Source: Saprospiraceae bacterium (GTDB taxonomy: Bacteria; Bacteroidota; Bacteroidia; Chitinophagales; Saprospiraceae). From it: a stretch of 64,000 nucleotides of DNA. The first letter of the stretch is position 1. Every line of letters starts with the position of its first letter. This document shows positions 63,904-64,000 of the stretch, one piece after another. The notes under the pieces are model-generated. The model was not told the origin of the DNA and did no database searches. It saw nothing but the letters and a program-made list of their open reading frames with translations. The DNA lies in contig JABWBR010000006.1 in the NCBI GenBank assembly GCA_013360405.1, positions 31,589 to 95,588 of the forward strand, given 5' to 3'. Both the position numbers and the translations under genes were made by a program.

Positions 63904-64000
63904 TGTCACTAATCACGAAAAGTGTACCGGCAAATTGCATGAAAAGTGTACCACCGAAATCAAAGTTAATCGATGTTATTAAAATGGGATAAAAAATCTT
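63904..64000. mobile_element. Left end of a probable IS21-like insertion sequence (partial)
   Basis: Rhs similarity stops abruptly inside the YPFGM motif: only the last base of the Phe codon is left at 63,903. From 63,904 the sequence reads TGTCACTAATCACGAAAAGT and carries two direct GAAAAGTGTACC repeats (63,917-63,928 and 63,941-63,952, 24 bp apart). A TG start and repeated GTGTACC blocks are features of IS21-family ends. A possible transposase start (ATG near 63,973) cannot be judged because the window ends. Confidence 0.6.

Noticed and set aside
1..64000. tRNA and rRNA genes
   Set aside because: No cloverleaf with a GTTCAAATC-type T-loop or CCA-end pattern was seen in the intergenic gaps; a covariance-model search would be decisive.

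Overview
The window comes from a Bacteroidota chromosome, most likely a gliding, type IX secretion (T9SS) lineage of the Saprospiria/Cytophagia kind; the class is inference. Support: a mutY-ssb-gldE-gldD cluster, C-terminal T9SS sorting domains, PorE-like TPR/PD40/OmpA proteins, a DUF1501/DUF1800 pair, Bacteroidota-style TAnnTTTG promoters and no consistent Shine-Dalgarno sequences. No rRNA, tRNA or CRISPR array was recognised.

Layout. 0-12.4 kb: start of a 2-oxoacid dehydrogenase E2 gene, a PorE-like OmpA protein, then lipid-type enzymes (flavin monooxygenase, enoyl-CoA-reductase-like SDR, acyl-CoA synthetase, class 3 aldehyde dehydrogenase, SCP2 protein, lipase) and heme A synthase. 12.47-12.92 kb: an intergenic region full of DnaA-box-like 9-mers beside an AT-rich stretch, the best candidate for the chromosomal origin. 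13-23 kb: SRAP, Dtd, MazG-like, DUF1648, DUF1501/DUF1800, a TonB-dependent receptor, an Nramp-like transporter and a SMUG2-type glycosylase. 23.3-51.2 kb: 26 consecutive plus-strand genes: DUF4175 giant, anti-sigma-type kinase, ybeY, thrA-thrB-thrC, mvaD, a serine-palmitoyltransferase-like enzyme, a MobA-like protein, two lytic transglycosylases, deoC, SPOR protein, rodA, tgt, LptF/G, an ECF sigma factor, mutY-ssb-gldE-gldD, and an AT-rich accessory patch. Two perfect 16-bp parS palindromes lie at 32.10 and 32.47 kb, one inside thrC and one just after it. With the DnaA-box cluster 20 kb away and the co-oriented gene run, they point to an origin-proximal domain.

48.5-51.4 kb is an accessory island: zinc-ribbon plus HNH nuclease pair, DUF4240 protein, a stand-alone toxin-like GIY-YIG-type domain, an orphan MNT antitoxin-type nucleotidyltransferase and a fragment of a DUF1016 nuclease. 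51.4-62.3 kb returns to core genes: recA, DUF2147, an alkyltransferase-like protein, a TrpF-like protein without the usual cysteine, a T9SS-exported propeller protein, a sugar dehydrogenase, a methyltransferase, a PorE-like OmpA/SPOR protein, an OmpA lipoprotein and a class III aminotransferase. 62.5-64 kb is a decayed Rhs/polymorphic toxin locus: immunity-like gene, intact toxin tip, and an Rhs core carrying a stop codon, a frameshift and, at 63,904, what looks like the end of an IS21-like element.

Functional links: thrA-thrB-thrC make threonine from aspartate; the transglycosylases, SPOR protein and RodA suggest a wall-growth neighbourhood; gldD/gldE and the OmpA/TPR/PD40 proteins belong to the gliding and T9SS envelope machinery; the 5.5-9.9 kb genes look like a fatty-acyl activation and reduction operon.
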